NCBI RefSeq assembly: GCF_014287475.1
Contig: NZ_JACOPF010000001.1
Coordinates: forward strand, 248,001 to 312,000
Length of the DNA: 64,000 nucleotides
Origin: Mediterraneibacter hominis
GTDB taxonomy: Bacteria > Bacillota > Clostridia > Lachnospirales > Lachnospiraceae
Direction: 5' to 3'
Part shown: positions 8,022-16,865 of the stretch, piece by piece
Numbering within the stretch: the stretch's first letter is position 1
Layout of the letters: every line of letters begins with the position of its first letter
Notes under the pieces: generated by a model
The model's database searches: none
What the model was told of the DNA's origin: nothing
Seen by the model: the letters and a program-made list of their open reading frames with translations, nothing else
Program-made: the position numbers and the translations under genes

Positions 8022-9779
8022 ATGAGGAAGATAAAGACAGTGACTGAAAATATTTATATGCAGCTGCTCATAATCACAGCCGCGGTTATCTGGACATTGC
8101 AGCTGCAGACATCGAATATTTTCGCAGTTATACTTTTGGTGGGAGTATATTTCTTTTTACAGACAAAGGTATATGAGCACGATAGGCTAGAAAGACGAAT
8201 TGTTTCTATATTGTCTATTGGATTTTCTGTTTTATGGGTTGCAGGAAATTATGAAGCATATCAGATGAACTGCGTAGGAAAGATATTACAGTATATAATA
8301 TCAGTATGTGGACTGTATATGCTGATAAATAAGATTTTAGGGCTGCTTTTTCATAAGCTGCTGGCGATTGAACTGTATGAGGAAAGAAAATTAAAAATAA
8401 GACCTTGGGTATTTGCAGCCGCTGTTTTTGGCGTTTGTATTCTATGCTGGATTCCTTATTTCCTTGCCTATTATCCGGGAATTATAACAGATGATGCAGA
8501 GTGGCAGCTGGCGCAGGCAATAGGATTACGGTCTTACAGCAATCACCAGCCGTGGATACACACAATGCTCCACAGACTGTTTTATTTTTTAGGTTTTTCT
8601 CTGTTTCATACGCCTAATGCAGGGGTTGCAGCCTGTGTTATAGCGCAGATGTGCGTGATGGCAGGCAGCTATGCTTATCTTTTAATGACATTTTACAAAG
8701 AAAAGCTGCATAAATATTTTATTTTTGGTTGTCTGTTATTTTTTGCGGTTATTCCTTTTAATGCAGTCTATGCAGTGACTTTATGGAAGGATGTGCTGCT
8801 TGGCGCTGTAGTGCTTTTGTTTTCTCTTTCTATATGGAAAATAATTAGAAAAAGTGAAGCTGGAAAAGGAGCAGGTGATTATGTTTTATTTGGTATAACG
8901 GGAGTTTTACTTTGTATATTAAGAAGTAACGGATATTATGCATATTTATTGTGTATACCGTTTTTTATTCTATTTTTTAAAAGAAAGCGTAAAATTATAA
9001 TTCCGATATGTATAACAACAGTAATGCTTACTGTATTTTATAAAGGACCTGTTTTAGAATACTACGAAGTAGAGCCCCCAGATAGAATTGAATCATTGTC
9101 TGTTCCAGCACAGCATATTGCCAGAGTCATAGCAGACGGAGGGGAACTTACACGGGAGCAGTATGAGCTTTTGGAAAGGGCAGTAGATGTCAGCCAGATA
9201 AAAGAGGTATATTTTCCTACGATTTCGGATCCTATAAAAACGTTAGTCAGAGAAACCGGAGATCAAGAATATATAGAAAAGCATAAATGGGACTACTTTA
9301 AATTATGGCTGGAGCTTGGCGTCAGACATCCTTCTACCTATCTTAAGGCACAAATTGACCAGACAAAAGGATATTGGTATCCAGATGTACAATACTGGGT
9401 GACAACTACTATGCTAAAGGAAAATGACTGGGGAATGTTCCGCGATTCAAAACTTCCGGATAGTGTTGTGAAGGGTATGGAATTTTGGGAAAACATATAT
9501 ATAGATATTCCTGTTTTGGGACTTCTATGGAGTATTGGATTTTATACATGGATGTTGTTTGTACTGGCAGGAGTTTCTATCAAGAAGGGAAAGTCAATTC
9601 TACCGTTTCTGCCAGTGCTGACAATTCTTATATCCTTGTTTATTGCAACTCCGGTGCAGGCGGAGTTTCGTTATAGTTATGCAATGATAACGACGATGCC
9701 ATTGTTTGTAGTAATAGGATGTAGTAATTTACAGGAGAGAAAAAATGAGAAAAATAGCAGTGTTGATACCATGTTATAA
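8022..9779 (+). CDS. large polytopic membrane protein, DUF6020-like
   Basis: 585 aa with about 13 membrane segments. After four N-terminal helices comes an extracytoplasmic loop with YYPGIITDDAEWQLAQ and NHQPWIHTMLHR (about 150-190), which resembles the acidic first-loop motif of GT-C-fold glycosyltransferases and the DUF6020 family. A second soluble stretch lies between about 345 and 490. A role as a polyprenyl-phosphate-sugar-dependent transferase or polymerase fits the neighbours (a polyprenyl-phosphate GT2 and GtrA follow), but that is inference. Start has AGAGGGGATAAGG upstream. The last 35 bases overlap the next gene. Confidence 0.65.
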   Translation: MRKIKTVTENIYMQLLIITAAVIWTLQLQTSNIFAVILLVGVYFFLQTKVYEHDRLERRIVSILSIGFSVLWVAGNYEAYQMNCVGKILQYIISVCGLYMLINKILGLLFHKLLAIELYEERKLKIRPWVFAAAVFGVCILCWIPYFLAYYPGIITDDAEWQLAQAIGLRSYSNHQPWIHTMLHRLFYFLGFSLFHTPNAGVAACVIAQMCVMAGSYAYLLMTFYKEKLHKYFIFGCLLFFAVIPFNAVYAVTLWKDVLLGAVVLLFSLSIWKIIRKSEAGKGAGDYVLFGITGVLLCILRSNGYYAYLLCIPFFILFFKRKRKIIIPICITTVMLTVFYKGPVLEYYEVEPPDRIESLSVPAQHIARVIADGGELTREQYELLERAVDVSQIKEVYFPTISDPIKTLVRETGDQEYIEKHKWDYFKLWLELGVRHPSTYLKAQIDQTKGYWYPDVQYWVTTTMLKENDWGMFRDSKLPDSVVKGMEFWENIYIDIPVLGLLWSIGFYTWMLFVLAGVSIKKGKSILPFLPVLTILISLFIATPVQAEFRYSYAMITTMPLFVVIGCSNLQERKNEKNSSVDTML

Positions 9780-10671
9780 TGAAGGCATGACAATCGAGAA
9801 GGTGATAAAAGATTTTAAAGAAGCTCTTCCAGAGGCAACTATCTATGTATATGACAATAATTCTTCAGATCATACAGATGAAATAGCAAAAAAAACAGGG
9901 GCAGTTGTGAGATATGAATACCGTCAGGGCAAGGGAAATGTGATTCGCAGTATGTTTCGGGATATTGAAGCAGACTGTTATATTATGGCGGACGGGGATG
10001 ACACATATCCGGCGGAACATGCAAAAGACATGGCAAAACTGGTACTGGATAAAGGCGTAGATATGGTAATTGGAGACAGATTATCTTCTACTTATTTTAC
10101 AGAGAATAAAAGGCCGTTTCATAATATGGGTAACAAAATGGTGCGTTTTTTTATCAATAAACTGTTTGGCAATGAAGTTAGGGACATTATGACTGGATAC
10201 AGAGCGTTCAGCAGAAGGTTCGTAAAATCATTTCCGGTTTTGTCAAAAGGATTTGAGATAGAGACAGAGATGACAATTCATGCTGTAGATAAAAATTTCC
10301 TGTTAGAAGAAATACCAGTTTTGTATAGAGACAGACCGGATGGGAGTGAATCAAAATTGAATACGTTTTCAGACGGAATAAAGGTGTTATCTACGATAGC
10401 CACATTATTCAGAGAATACAGGCCATTTTCATTTTTTTCCTGTGTTGCAGTAGTTTTGTGGCTGCTCGCAGCAGTTCTGTTTATTCCAGTATTAATAGAG
10501 TTTCTGCATACCGGTTTGGTGCTGCGGTTTCCGACATTGATTGTATCTGGGATTATCGCGGTAATGGGGATGCTTTTATGGGTATGCGGTATTATTCTTA
10601 CAGTGATCGTAAAAAAACATCGTCAGCTATATGAGATTCTGTTAAATCAGATGGAGAGAACAGATGAATAA
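9745..10671 (+). CDS. polyprenyl-phosphate sugar transferase, GT2 (GtrB/DPM1-like)
   Basis: 308 aa. The GT-A domain opens with IAVLIPCYNEGMTIEKVI, has DNNSSD near 37 and the metal-binding D-G-D-D near 85, and a conserved DIMTGYRAFSRRFVKSFP segment. Two C-terminal membrane helices (about 229-250 and 264-290) anchor it. Such enzymes transfer a sugar from a nucleotide onto undecaprenyl phosphate at the cytoplasmic face; the product is then flipped. AGGAGAG precedes the ATG. The 35-base overlap with the upstream gene and 8-base overlap with gtrA downstream suggest coupled translation of a three-part glycosylation module. Confidence 0.88.
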   Translation: MRKIAVLIPCYNEGMTIEKVIKDFKEALPEATIYVYDNNSSDHTDEIAKKTGAVVRYEYRQGKGNVIRSMFRDIEADCYIMADGDDTYPAEHAKDMAKLVLDKGVDMVIGDRLSSTYFTENKRPFHNMGNKMVRFFINKLFGNEVRDIMTGYRAFSRRFVKSFPVLSKGFEIETEMTIHAVDKNFLLEEIPVLYRDRPDGSESKLNTFSDGIKVLSTIATLFREYRPFSFFSCVAVVLWLLAAVLFIPVLIEFLHTGLVLRFPTLIVSGIIAVMGMLLWVCGIILTVIVKKHRQLYEILLNQMERTDE

Positions 10672-11050
10672 ATTGATGGCACAGATTTTAAAATTTGGCG
10701 TAGTCGGTGGAAGTGCGTTTTTAATAGATTATGGGTTCATGATTGCCTTGACGGAGTTTTTGGGAATCCATTATTTAGTATCTAGTGGGATTTCTTTTGC
10801 CGTATCGGTTATATATAATTATATGTTAAGTGTAAAATGGGTATTTGATGTTGATAAGTCCAATGATAAAAAGAAAGAATTTTTGTGGTTTGTAGTTCTA
10901 AGCCTTATCGGACTGGGATTGAATCAGATATTGATGTGGGCTTTCGTAGATGGGCTGTGTGTTTTTTATATGTTAGCTAAAATTATTGTTACGGCGATTG
11001 TTATGATATATAATTTTGTGACAAGAAAACTTTTTCTAGAAAAGAAATAA
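10664..11050 (+). CDS. GtrA family membrane protein
   Basis: 128 aa with four predicted membrane helices and the GtrA pattern LKFGVVGGSAFLIDYGFM at the start and YNYMLSVKWVF in the middle. GtrA-type proteins are thought to help flip undecaprenyl-phosphate-linked sugars. It overlaps the upstream GtrB-like gene by 8 bases and is the last gene of the operon, which fits a gtrB-gtrA pair supplying a side-chain sugar to the glycan. Confidence 0.9.
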   Translation: MNKLMAQILKFGVVGGSAFLIDYGFMIALTEFLGIHYLVSSGISFAVSVIYNYMLSVKWVFDVDKSNDKKKEFLWFVVLSLIGLGLNQILMWAFVDGLCVFYMLAKIIVTAIVMIYNFVTRKLFLEKK

Positions 11051-11054
11051 AAAG

Positions 11055-11098
11055 GATACCGGCTTATAAAAAGATATTTTTTTCAGTAAGCCGGTATC
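11055..11098 (+). terminator. 12-bp inverted repeat after the glycan operon
   Basis: GATACCGGCTTA (11055-11066) pairs perfectly with TAAGCCGGTATC (11087-11098). It sits five bases after the gtrA stop. There is no T run after the stem; the loop itself holds seven T residues, so it may act as an RNA-stabilising 3' end rather than a standard terminator. The rest of the gap to 11335 shows nothing clear. Confidence 0.5.
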
Positions 11099-11335
11099 AT
11101 ATTATAAGGCTTTAGCGTGCTTTTGGTATATAAGTGCCCAGAATAAAAGTGGAGCTGTATATGTTTATATCCGGCGTAAAGTTTTGCTGGACTTTTTTCA
11201 ATTTTCGGAGAATTCAGGAATTTCTCAATAAATAGTTGAATCTTTTTATCCTTTGTTGTACTATGATAAACAGGTAAAAAATAGAGTATAAACAGTAAGA
11301 AAAATACAAATAAAATTTACAAAGCGAGGAATTCT

Positions 11336-12694
11336 ATGTCAAAAAATGTAAGAAGGCGTGGCAGAAAGCTTGCGCGTAAGAAACGTGGGAACTGGTTCAC
11401 AAGGATGCGGACATGGCAGAAAGTTCTAGTATGTTTTGTTGGGGTTTTTGTCTGCCTGCTGGCAACAGCGGCAACGTATGTTGCGGCAAAATGGAGCAAA
11501 GTAGATACGCAGGAAATTAAAGCAGAAGATTTGATTATCAACAAAGAAGTACAGGAAAATATTGACCTGGGAGAAGGATATACAAATGTTGCGCTATTTG
11601 GGGTAGATTCCAGGGACGGCAACTTGGGAGAAGGAAACCGTACGGACTGTATTATCGTAGCCAGTTTAAATAATGAGACAAAAGAAATCAAGATGGCATC
11701 TATATACAGAGACACACTCTTGGATTTGTCAGAGGGGACCTACCAGAAATGTAATGCGGCATATAGTTACGGCGGGCCTACGATGGCAGTAAATATGCTG
11801 AACATGAACCTGGATTTGGACATACAGGATTATGTAACTGTGGATTTTGGGGCAATCGCAGATGCGATTGATTTATTAGGCGGTTTGGAGATGGATGTTA
11901 CGGATGAAGAGGCCTATTATATCAGTGAGTATCTGCAGGAAACGGCTGATTCAGCCGGGAAGGAAGCACATTTCCTGGACTATGGCGGACATATGGTTTT
12001 AGACGGAGCGCAGGCGACTACATATGCAAGAATCCGTTCGACAGCGGGCGGTGATTTTACCCGTACAGAACGGCAGCGTCTTGTAATTGAAAAAATTGTA
12101 GAAAAGGCAACACAGACAGATTTGGGAACACTCAATAAAATTATTGATGAAGTATTTCCGCAGATTTCTACCAGCTTTACACTGCCAGAGATTTTAAATT
12201 ATGCGAAGGCATATAAGGACTATAAATTAGTTGGAAATACAGGATTCCCAATGGATTTGACGACAGATACACTGTCAGAACTGGGAAGTGTCGTCATTCC
12301 ACAGGATTTGGCAAGCAACGTATCAAAGCTGCATGAATTTTTGTTTGGCACTACAGGATACACCCCGTCGTCGACGGTCAATACACTGAGCGCGAACATT
12401 GCTTATACGGTAAGTACGGCAGGAAGCTCTGGTACTTCGAGTACGGAAACAAATGCATCAGAAGCGGGGCAGACGTATTCAGAAGAAGGCAATTCATATG
12501 GCGGTTCTCAGGATTATACAGAACAGGAGATACCAGAAACAACCGAGCCTGTTATCCCGGAAACTCCACCTGTAGATGATGGATCGCAGGGGACAGGCGG
12601 TACAGGAGATACAGGCGGCGCAGGAAATGCAGGCAGCGGCGGTGAGATTCCGGGCAGTGGCACGGATACAGGAGGCAGTGTGGAAGGACAATAG
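11336..12694 (+). CDS. LytR-CpsA-Psr (LCP) family glycan ligase
   Basis: 452 aa. LCP enzymes transfer polyprenyl-pyrophosphate-linked glycans to peptidoglycan outside the cell. A very basic N-terminus is followed by one membrane helix (about 31-52). The LCP domain begins NVALFGVDSRDG, continues with RTDCIIVASLN and IYRDTLLDL, and holds VDFGAIADAIDLLGG and YARIRSTAGGDFTRTERQR, which carry the conserved Arg and Asp residues. After about 345 the tail is a low-complexity Ser/Thr/Gly/Glu/Pro stretch with GGTGDTGGAG-type repeats, longer than in the minimal family. GAGGA precedes the ATG. It follows the glycan operon and is a natural candidate for its final attachment step. Confidence 0.9.
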   Translation: MSKNVRRRGRKLARKKRGNWFTRMRTWQKVLVCFVGVFVCLLATAATYVAAKWSKVDTQEIKAEDLIINKEVQENIDLGEGYTNVALFGVDSRDGNLGEGNRTDCIIVASLNNETKEIKMASIYRDTLLDLSEGTYQKCNAAYSYGGPTMAVNMLNMNLDLDIQDYVTVDFGAIADAIDLLGGLEMDVTDEEAYYISEYLQETADSAGKEAHFLDYGGHMVLDGAQATTYARIRSTAGGDFTRTERQRLVIEKIVEKATQTDLGTLNKIIDEVFPQISTSFTLPEILNYAKAYKDYKLVGNTGFPMDLTTDTLSELGSVVIPQDLASNVSKLHEFLFGTTGYTPSSTVNTLSANIAYTVSTAGSSGTSSTETNASEAGQTYSEEGNSYGGSQDYTEQEIPETTEPVIPETPPVDDGSQGTGGTGDTGGAGNAGSGGEIPGSGTDTGGSVEGQ

Positions 12695-12714
12695 GCAATA
12701 GAAGTAGTTGAAAG

Positions 12715-12754
12715 AAAGACCAGACAGGACTTTGAAAAGGACTGCCTGGTCTTT
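12715..12754 (+). terminator. hairpin after the LCP gene
   Basis: AAAGACCAGACAG (12715-12727) pairs with CTGCCTGGTCTTT (12742-12754) with one mismatch, 21 bases after the stop codon. The T run is only three bases within the stem end. Confidence 0.55.
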
Positions 12755-12910
12755 GTGTCAGCTAAGACAGATACTGTGATGAAAAATAGAATCAACTGGA
12801 AAAGGTTGTTTTTTTTTGTCAAATAGGTTATAATTCACATACAAATATCGTGGGGAAATTTGTAAAGTACAAACGGGAAGTGTAAATAAAAGAATAATAG
12901 GGGTGATGAA

Positions 12911-14971
12911 ATGAAAAAAAGAATTTCTATCGCATTGCTGTGTTTTTCAGTAGCACTTAGCAATGCTCTTTTAAGTCTGCCTGTTAAGGCGGCGGATTCT
13001 ATGCAGGAAGCAGAGCCGTACAGTGAGACGGATTTTGAAGCATATCTGACAGAGCAGGGATTTCCAGAAAGCTACAAAACAGAGTTAAGAAAATTGCATG
13101 ACAGCTATCCGAACTGGATTTTTGAGGCGCAGCATACAGGGCTTGAATGGACAGAAGCAGTCAGTGCAGAGGGCATTATCGGTAAAAATCTGGTGCCGGG
13201 CTCCAGTATTACTTCTTGGAAGTCGACAGACGAGAAGGTGTATAATTGGGAAACCGGAGAATGGACAGAACTGGATACAGGCGGATGGGTTGCGGCGTCC
13301 CCTGCGATTATAGAATATTACATGGATCCGAGAAATTTTCTGGATGAAACATATATTTTTCAGTTTTTAAAGCAGAGTTACAATCCACAGACAGAGACGA
13401 AGGAAGGAATTGAAAATATGGCTGTGGGGACTTTTCTGGCAGGAACCTATGAGGAAGACCAGACGCAGTTATATTCGGATGCTTTGATACAGGCGGCGCA
13501 GGCTTCGGGGGTCAACCCATATGTTCTGGCTTCTATGATCATTATGGAGCAGGGAAGAGATGGAAGCGGTGCATCTATTTCCGGGAAGGTAAAAGGATAC
13601 GAAGGATACTATAATTATTTTAATATCGGAGCATATAAGACAGAGAGCATGTCTGCTGTAGAAAGAGGTTTATGGTTTGCAAAGGGAAGTGGACAGGATG
13701 CAGTATCATATAACCGTCCATGGAATACAAGAACAAAATCCATTATAGGCGGGGCAGAGCATTATGGAGAAAACTATGTGAATCAAGGCCAGGATACCTT
13801 GTATCTAAAGAAATTTAATGTACAGGGAGACAATTTGTACAATCACCAGTATATGACAAATGTTGCAGGCAGTGCTTCAGAGGGGAGTATTATGTCAGAG
13901 GCATACACAGATGCTCTCCGAACGGGAAATCTGACGTTTAAGATTCCAGTATATGAAAATATGCCTGAGGAAGTATGTCAGAAGCCAACTGGAAATGAAA
14001 CACCAGTCAGAGAGGAAGAGCAGACCAAGCCAGATACAGACCAAACGCCGGAAAGTGGAGGAGAGGGTACGAATACAGAAGGAACTGGCAGTGTAGATTC
14101 TGGAAGTACAGAGGAAAATAATTCCAATACGGGAAACAATGGAAATGAAAACATCAATGGAAACATTGAACTGACCGGAGGCGAAGCAAAGGTTGGAGAT
14201 ACGGTGACTGTGAAAGCGGAAGTAAGCAGTGAAAAGGCGGCTATCAGCAGCTACTCTATAAGCCTTATCTACGATCCGCAGAGCTTAGAGTTTATACCGG
14301 ACGATTCTCAAAGAGGAGGCGTTGGTGCAGCAAATCTGGAGGGAGCTTTAGAACAGGCGGAAAGTACAGTTGAGTTGGAGGCTGTATTTAAAGTATTAAA
14401 GGCAGGAGAACATAAAATAGACATATCAGAAGCACGAGTGCTGACAGCGGACGAAGTATTGTTGACGATGAGCAGCCAGGCTGCAACTGTGAAAGGAATA
14501 CAGGATGCGGAGGTCTCTGGAGATGAAACTGAGGGAAGCCTGGATACTTCTGGTGGCTCAGGAACAGTGCCTCCTCAGAACGGGGCGGGGCATACGTCAG
14601 ATACTTCAAAGAAACCGGAAAGCTCTGCTTCGGGAACGCCAGAGCAGCCGAATACATCTGCGTCTGGTGCATTAGAACAATCAGATGCATCTGGTACAGA
14701 TATATCAGAGAAAGGAAACGAAGCGGCAAATGCTGGAAATACAAGAAAGGATTCAGCAGAAAAGCGGGAAGACACAGGAATACAGAATAAAAACAGCAGC
14801 GTACAATATGAGGAAGCAGAGGCGCCTGTTACGAAAGATTCGAATGTCAGCGGCATACTTGGAATAATAGGAGCCGTCAGCGCGGGAAGTGCAGTGCTGA
14901 TTATTATAGCTGTGATAGCTATAAATGCTGTATCGGTAAGAAAAAAACGGGAAGAGGATTCCATTGACTAA
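12911..14971 (+). CDS. secreted glucosaminidase with cohesin-like domain and C-terminal anchor
   Basis: 686 aa. Signal peptide about 1-28 with cleavage near VKAAD. Residues about 185-320 resemble endo-beta-N-acetylglucosaminidase domains: NPYVLASMIIMEQGRDGSG with the likely catalytic Glu, then YYNYFNIGAY and GGAEHYGENYVNQGQDTLYLKKFNV. A Ser/Thr/Gly/Glu linker follows (about 355-415), then a cohesin-like beta-sandwich (about 418-535; KVGDTVTVKAEV and YSISLIYDPQSLEF), a second Ser/Pro-rich linker, and a C-terminal membrane helix (about 648-675) ending in KKREED. It probably cuts peptidoglycan while anchored in the membrane. GGGGTGATG precedes the start. Confidence 0.82.
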   Translation: MKKRISIALLCFSVALSNALLSLPVKAADSMQEAEPYSETDFEAYLTEQGFPESYKTELRKLHDSYPNWIFEAQHTGLEWTEAVSAEGIIGKNLVPGSSITSWKSTDEKVYNWETGEWTELDTGGWVAASPAIIEYYMDPRNFLDETYIFQFLKQSYNPQTETKEGIENMAVGTFLAGTYEEDQTQLYSDALIQAAQASGVNPYVLASMIIMEQGRDGSGASISGKVKGYEGYYNYFNIGAYKTESMSAVERGLWFAKGSGQDAVSYNRPWNTRTKSIIGGAEHYGENYVNQGQDTLYLKKFNVQGDNLYNHQYMTNVAGSASEGSIMSEAYTDALRTGNLTFKIPVYENMPEEVCQKPTGNETPVREEEQTKPDTDQTPESGGEGTNTEGTGSVDSGSTEENNSNTGNNGNENINGNIELTGGEAKVGDTVTVKAEVSSEKAAISSYSISLIYDPQSLEFIPDDSQRGGVGAANLEGALEQAESTVELEAVFKVLKAGEHKIDISEARVLTADEVLLTMSSQAATVKGIQDAEVSGDETEGSLDTSGGSGTVPPQNGAGHTSDTSKKPESSASGTPEQPNTSASGALEQSDASGTDISEKGNEAANAGNTRKDSAEKREDTGIQNKNSSVQYEEAEAPVTKDSNVSGILGIIGAVSAGSAVLIIIAVIAINAVSVRKKREEDSID

Positions 14972-14984
14972 AGCTGAATACTTA

Positions 14985-15013
14985 TGGACATTTTTATTTA
15001 AAGAGTGTATGAT
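14985..15013 (+). promoter_or_regulatory. promoter before the second cohesin-domain gene
   Basis: TGGACA (14985-14990), a 17-base spacer and TATGAT (15008-15013). It lies in the 111-base gap between the two cohesin-domain genes, so the second can be transcribed separately. Confidence 0.5.
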
Positions 15014-15082
15014 ATAAAAGAGTTGGTATATACATACCTGGAGATAATGAAAGAGATTAAACACAAAAGAGAGGAATTCTAC

Positions 15083-16552
15083 ATGAAAGCAATGAAGAAA
15101 ATGGCTGCTGTTTTATTATCTGTATGTCTTGCCCTTCCGGTAATGTCTCTGACAGTATTTGCGGCAGATGGTACGCTGATGTTTTCCGATCCTGAGACAA
15201 AAGTAGGGGAAAACGTAAGTGTGGACTTAGTGATACAGACAGGAGGCGCAGCGATTGGAGACGCAGATGTAACAATGAGTTATGACGCGGCGTTTTTGGA
15301 ATTTGTCAGCGGAACAGGAGTGCAGGCGGATGGTTCTGGAAAGCTTACATTTTCAGGTGGCGGTACAGGAAGTGAGACAGAGTTGCGCACGACGATAGAA
15401 TTCAGGGCGTTAAAAGCAGGTGATACGACCATCAATGTGGATGGATGTACGGCCTATTTATATTCAGATGAAAGCTTGAACCTGTCACAGGGCTCCTCCG
15501 CAGTGAAAATCAACGCGGCAGATGACGGCAGTACATCAATAGAAGCTTCATCTACAGCAGGTACTGCAGCGGCTACAGATGTAAAGGTGACTGTAGACGG
15601 AGTCGAGTATAGCTTTTCAGAGGCATTTACTTCTACAGACATTCCGGAGGGATACACGGAGACGACTTTGACATTTAATGGAGCAGAGAGAAAATTTGTC
15701 ACCAGTGAAGGGGGAGTGTATCTCGGGTACTTGGTTGACAGTACAGGAATAGGAAGCTTTTTCCTTTATAATGAAGAGAATGCAACATTTGCGCCGTATG
15801 TAGAGATGGAGATATCGGATACAACTTCGATTATTCTGTTGAATGATCCAGACGCGGTTTCGCTTCCGGATTCTTATCAGGAAACAGATTTAACTGTTTT
15901 AGATCAGACGTTCCCTACCTGGAACGATGCGGCGGGAAATGAAAGATATTATATCATCTATGCATTGAATACAAGGACGGGAGCCAAGGGGCTGTACCAG
16001 TATGATATGGAGGATGGTACATATCAGAACTTCGAAGCACCGGAAGTAGTAGAAGAAAAGACAGATGCTTCTTTTCTTGGAAAAGTAAAGAATTTTGTTG
16101 CAGAACATTTGCTGATCGCCATGATTGCAGGCGCTGTACTGGTGCTGTTTCTTCTGATATTGGTAATTGTCCTGGCTATCAAGGTAATCCACCGGAATCA
16201 GGAGTTAGATGATTTATATGAGGAATATGATATTCCGCTGGAGGAGGAATCGCAGGAAAAGCTTCCGGAAAAAGCGAAATCCAGAAAACAGTTTGTCGGT
16301 TATGAGGATGAAGAATACGATGACGATTATGAGGAAGAATATGACGATTATGATGAAGAGTACGATGAGGAATATGAAGAAGCCGACGAGGAAGCCGATT
16401 ATGAGGATGAAGAAGACATTTATGACGATTATGAGGAAGAAGTAAAACCTGCTGGCAGAAGCAGAGCAAAGGGCACTGTAAAAACCGGAAGAAGGAATAA
16501 AGCTTCTTCTGGTAAGGATGAGGACTATGATATAGATTTCATAGATTTGTAA
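15083..16552 (+). CDS. membrane-anchored cohesin-domain protein with acidic cytoplasmic tail
   Basis: 489 aa from the ATG at 15083 (GAGAGGAATT upstream; the open frame begins earlier). Signal peptide about 1-25 (cleavage near VFAADG). Residues about 28-150 form a cohesin-like domain: DPETKVGENVSVDLVIQ, ADVTMSYDAAFLEFVSG and IEFRALKAGDTTINV. A second extracellular part (about 170-325) is unassigned. One membrane helix lies near 345-370. The cytoplasmic tail is extreme: about residues 410-455 are almost only Asp, Glu and Tyr, followed by a basic stretch. Domain order and neighbour suggest a partner of the upstream glucosaminidase. Function unknown. Confidence 0.78.
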   Translation: MKAMKKMAAVLLSVCLALPVMSLTVFAADGTLMFSDPETKVGENVSVDLVIQTGGAAIGDADVTMSYDAAFLEFVSGTGVQADGSGKLTFSGGGTGSETELRTTIEFRALKAGDTTINVDGCTAYLYSDESLNLSQGSSAVKINAADDGSTSIEASSTAGTAAATDVKVTVDGVEYSFSEAFTSTDIPEGYTETTLTFNGAERKFVTSEGGVYLGYLVDSTGIGSFFLYNEENATFAPYVEMEISDTTSIILLNDPDAVSLPDSYQETDLTVLDQTFPTWNDAAGNERYYIIYALNTRTGAKGLYQYDMEDGTYQNFEAPEVVEEKTDASFLGKVKNFVAEHLLIAMIAGAVLVLFLLILVIVLAIKVIHRNQELDDLYEEYDIPLEEESQEKLPEKAKSRKQFVGYEDEEYDDDYEEEYDDYDEEYDEEYEEADEEADYEDEEDIYDDYEEEVKPAGRSRAKGTVKTGRRNKASSGKDEDYDIDFIDL

Positions 16553-16575
16553 AAGAATCTTAATATTTATAAAAG

Positions 16576-16624
16576 GCAAAGTAGTTTAAGCTATAGAACA
16601 GAGTTGAAACTGCTTTGCTTTTTT
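16576..16624 (+). terminator. rho-independent terminator
   Basis: GCAAAGTAGTTT (16576-16587) pairs with AAACTGCTTTGC (16607-16618) with one G-U pair, followed by six T residues. It ends the cohesin-domain gene 24 bases after the stop. Confidence 0.8.
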
Positions 16625-16678
16625 ATTGTATAGGAAACTTCATTCCCCATACAATAAACCCTCCGGGCGGGATGCGCA

Positions 16679-16786
16679 CGCCGCAATAAGGAAATTTTAC
16701 CGCTTTGCGGTATTGCGGCGGCGCGCAAAGTGTACAAGCCCCTCAAGAGTGGGGGGCAGGGTAGTTGAACTGGGCTTGTCCACTTT
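16679..16786. repeat. two adjacent GC-rich inverted repeats before glmS
   Basis: CGCCGCAATA (16679-16688) pairs with TATTGCGGCG (16711-16720), with an inner ACCGC/GCGGT pair. Directly after it, 15 bases at 16727-16741 pair with 16772-16786 with one mismatch (AAGCCC facing GGGCTT). The block is far richer in GC than its surroundings and lies between a terminator and the glmS promoter, so neither neighbour should transcribe it. It looks like an inserted repeat unit or an independent structured RNA. Confidence 0.6.
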
Positions 16787-16791
16787 GTTCA

Positions 16792-16820
16792 TTTACAATT
16801 TTTAAAAAATTTGTTACAAT
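16792..16820 (+). promoter_or_regulatory. glmS promoter
   Basis: TTTACA (16792-16797), a 17-base spacer and TACAAT (16815-16820), 46 bases before the glmS start. The leader between promoter and start is too short for a glmS ribozyme. Confidence 0.7.
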
Positions 16821-16865
16821 ATGTCTCATAGCGGAAAATTATATATGCGAAGGGAGCAAATATTT

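Noticed and set aside
12560..12690. Gly/Thr repeats at the LCP C-terminus as a CRISPR-like or tandem DNA repeat
   Set aside because: The DNA units are short, imperfect and coding; they are a low-complexity protein tail.
13098..13313. 71-aa open frame inside the glucosaminidase gene
   Set aside because: It is a shadow frame, rich in Arg and Gln, with no ribosome site, fully inside a well-supported gene.
16209..16445. Met/Arg/Lys-rich 78-aa open frame
   Set aside because: It is the frame-shifted shadow of the acidic Asp/Glu/Tyr tail and has no ribosome site.
16821..16865. glmS ribozyme or riboswitch in the glmS leader
   Set aside because: The leader from promoter to start is under 50 bases and the conserved ribozyme core was not found.
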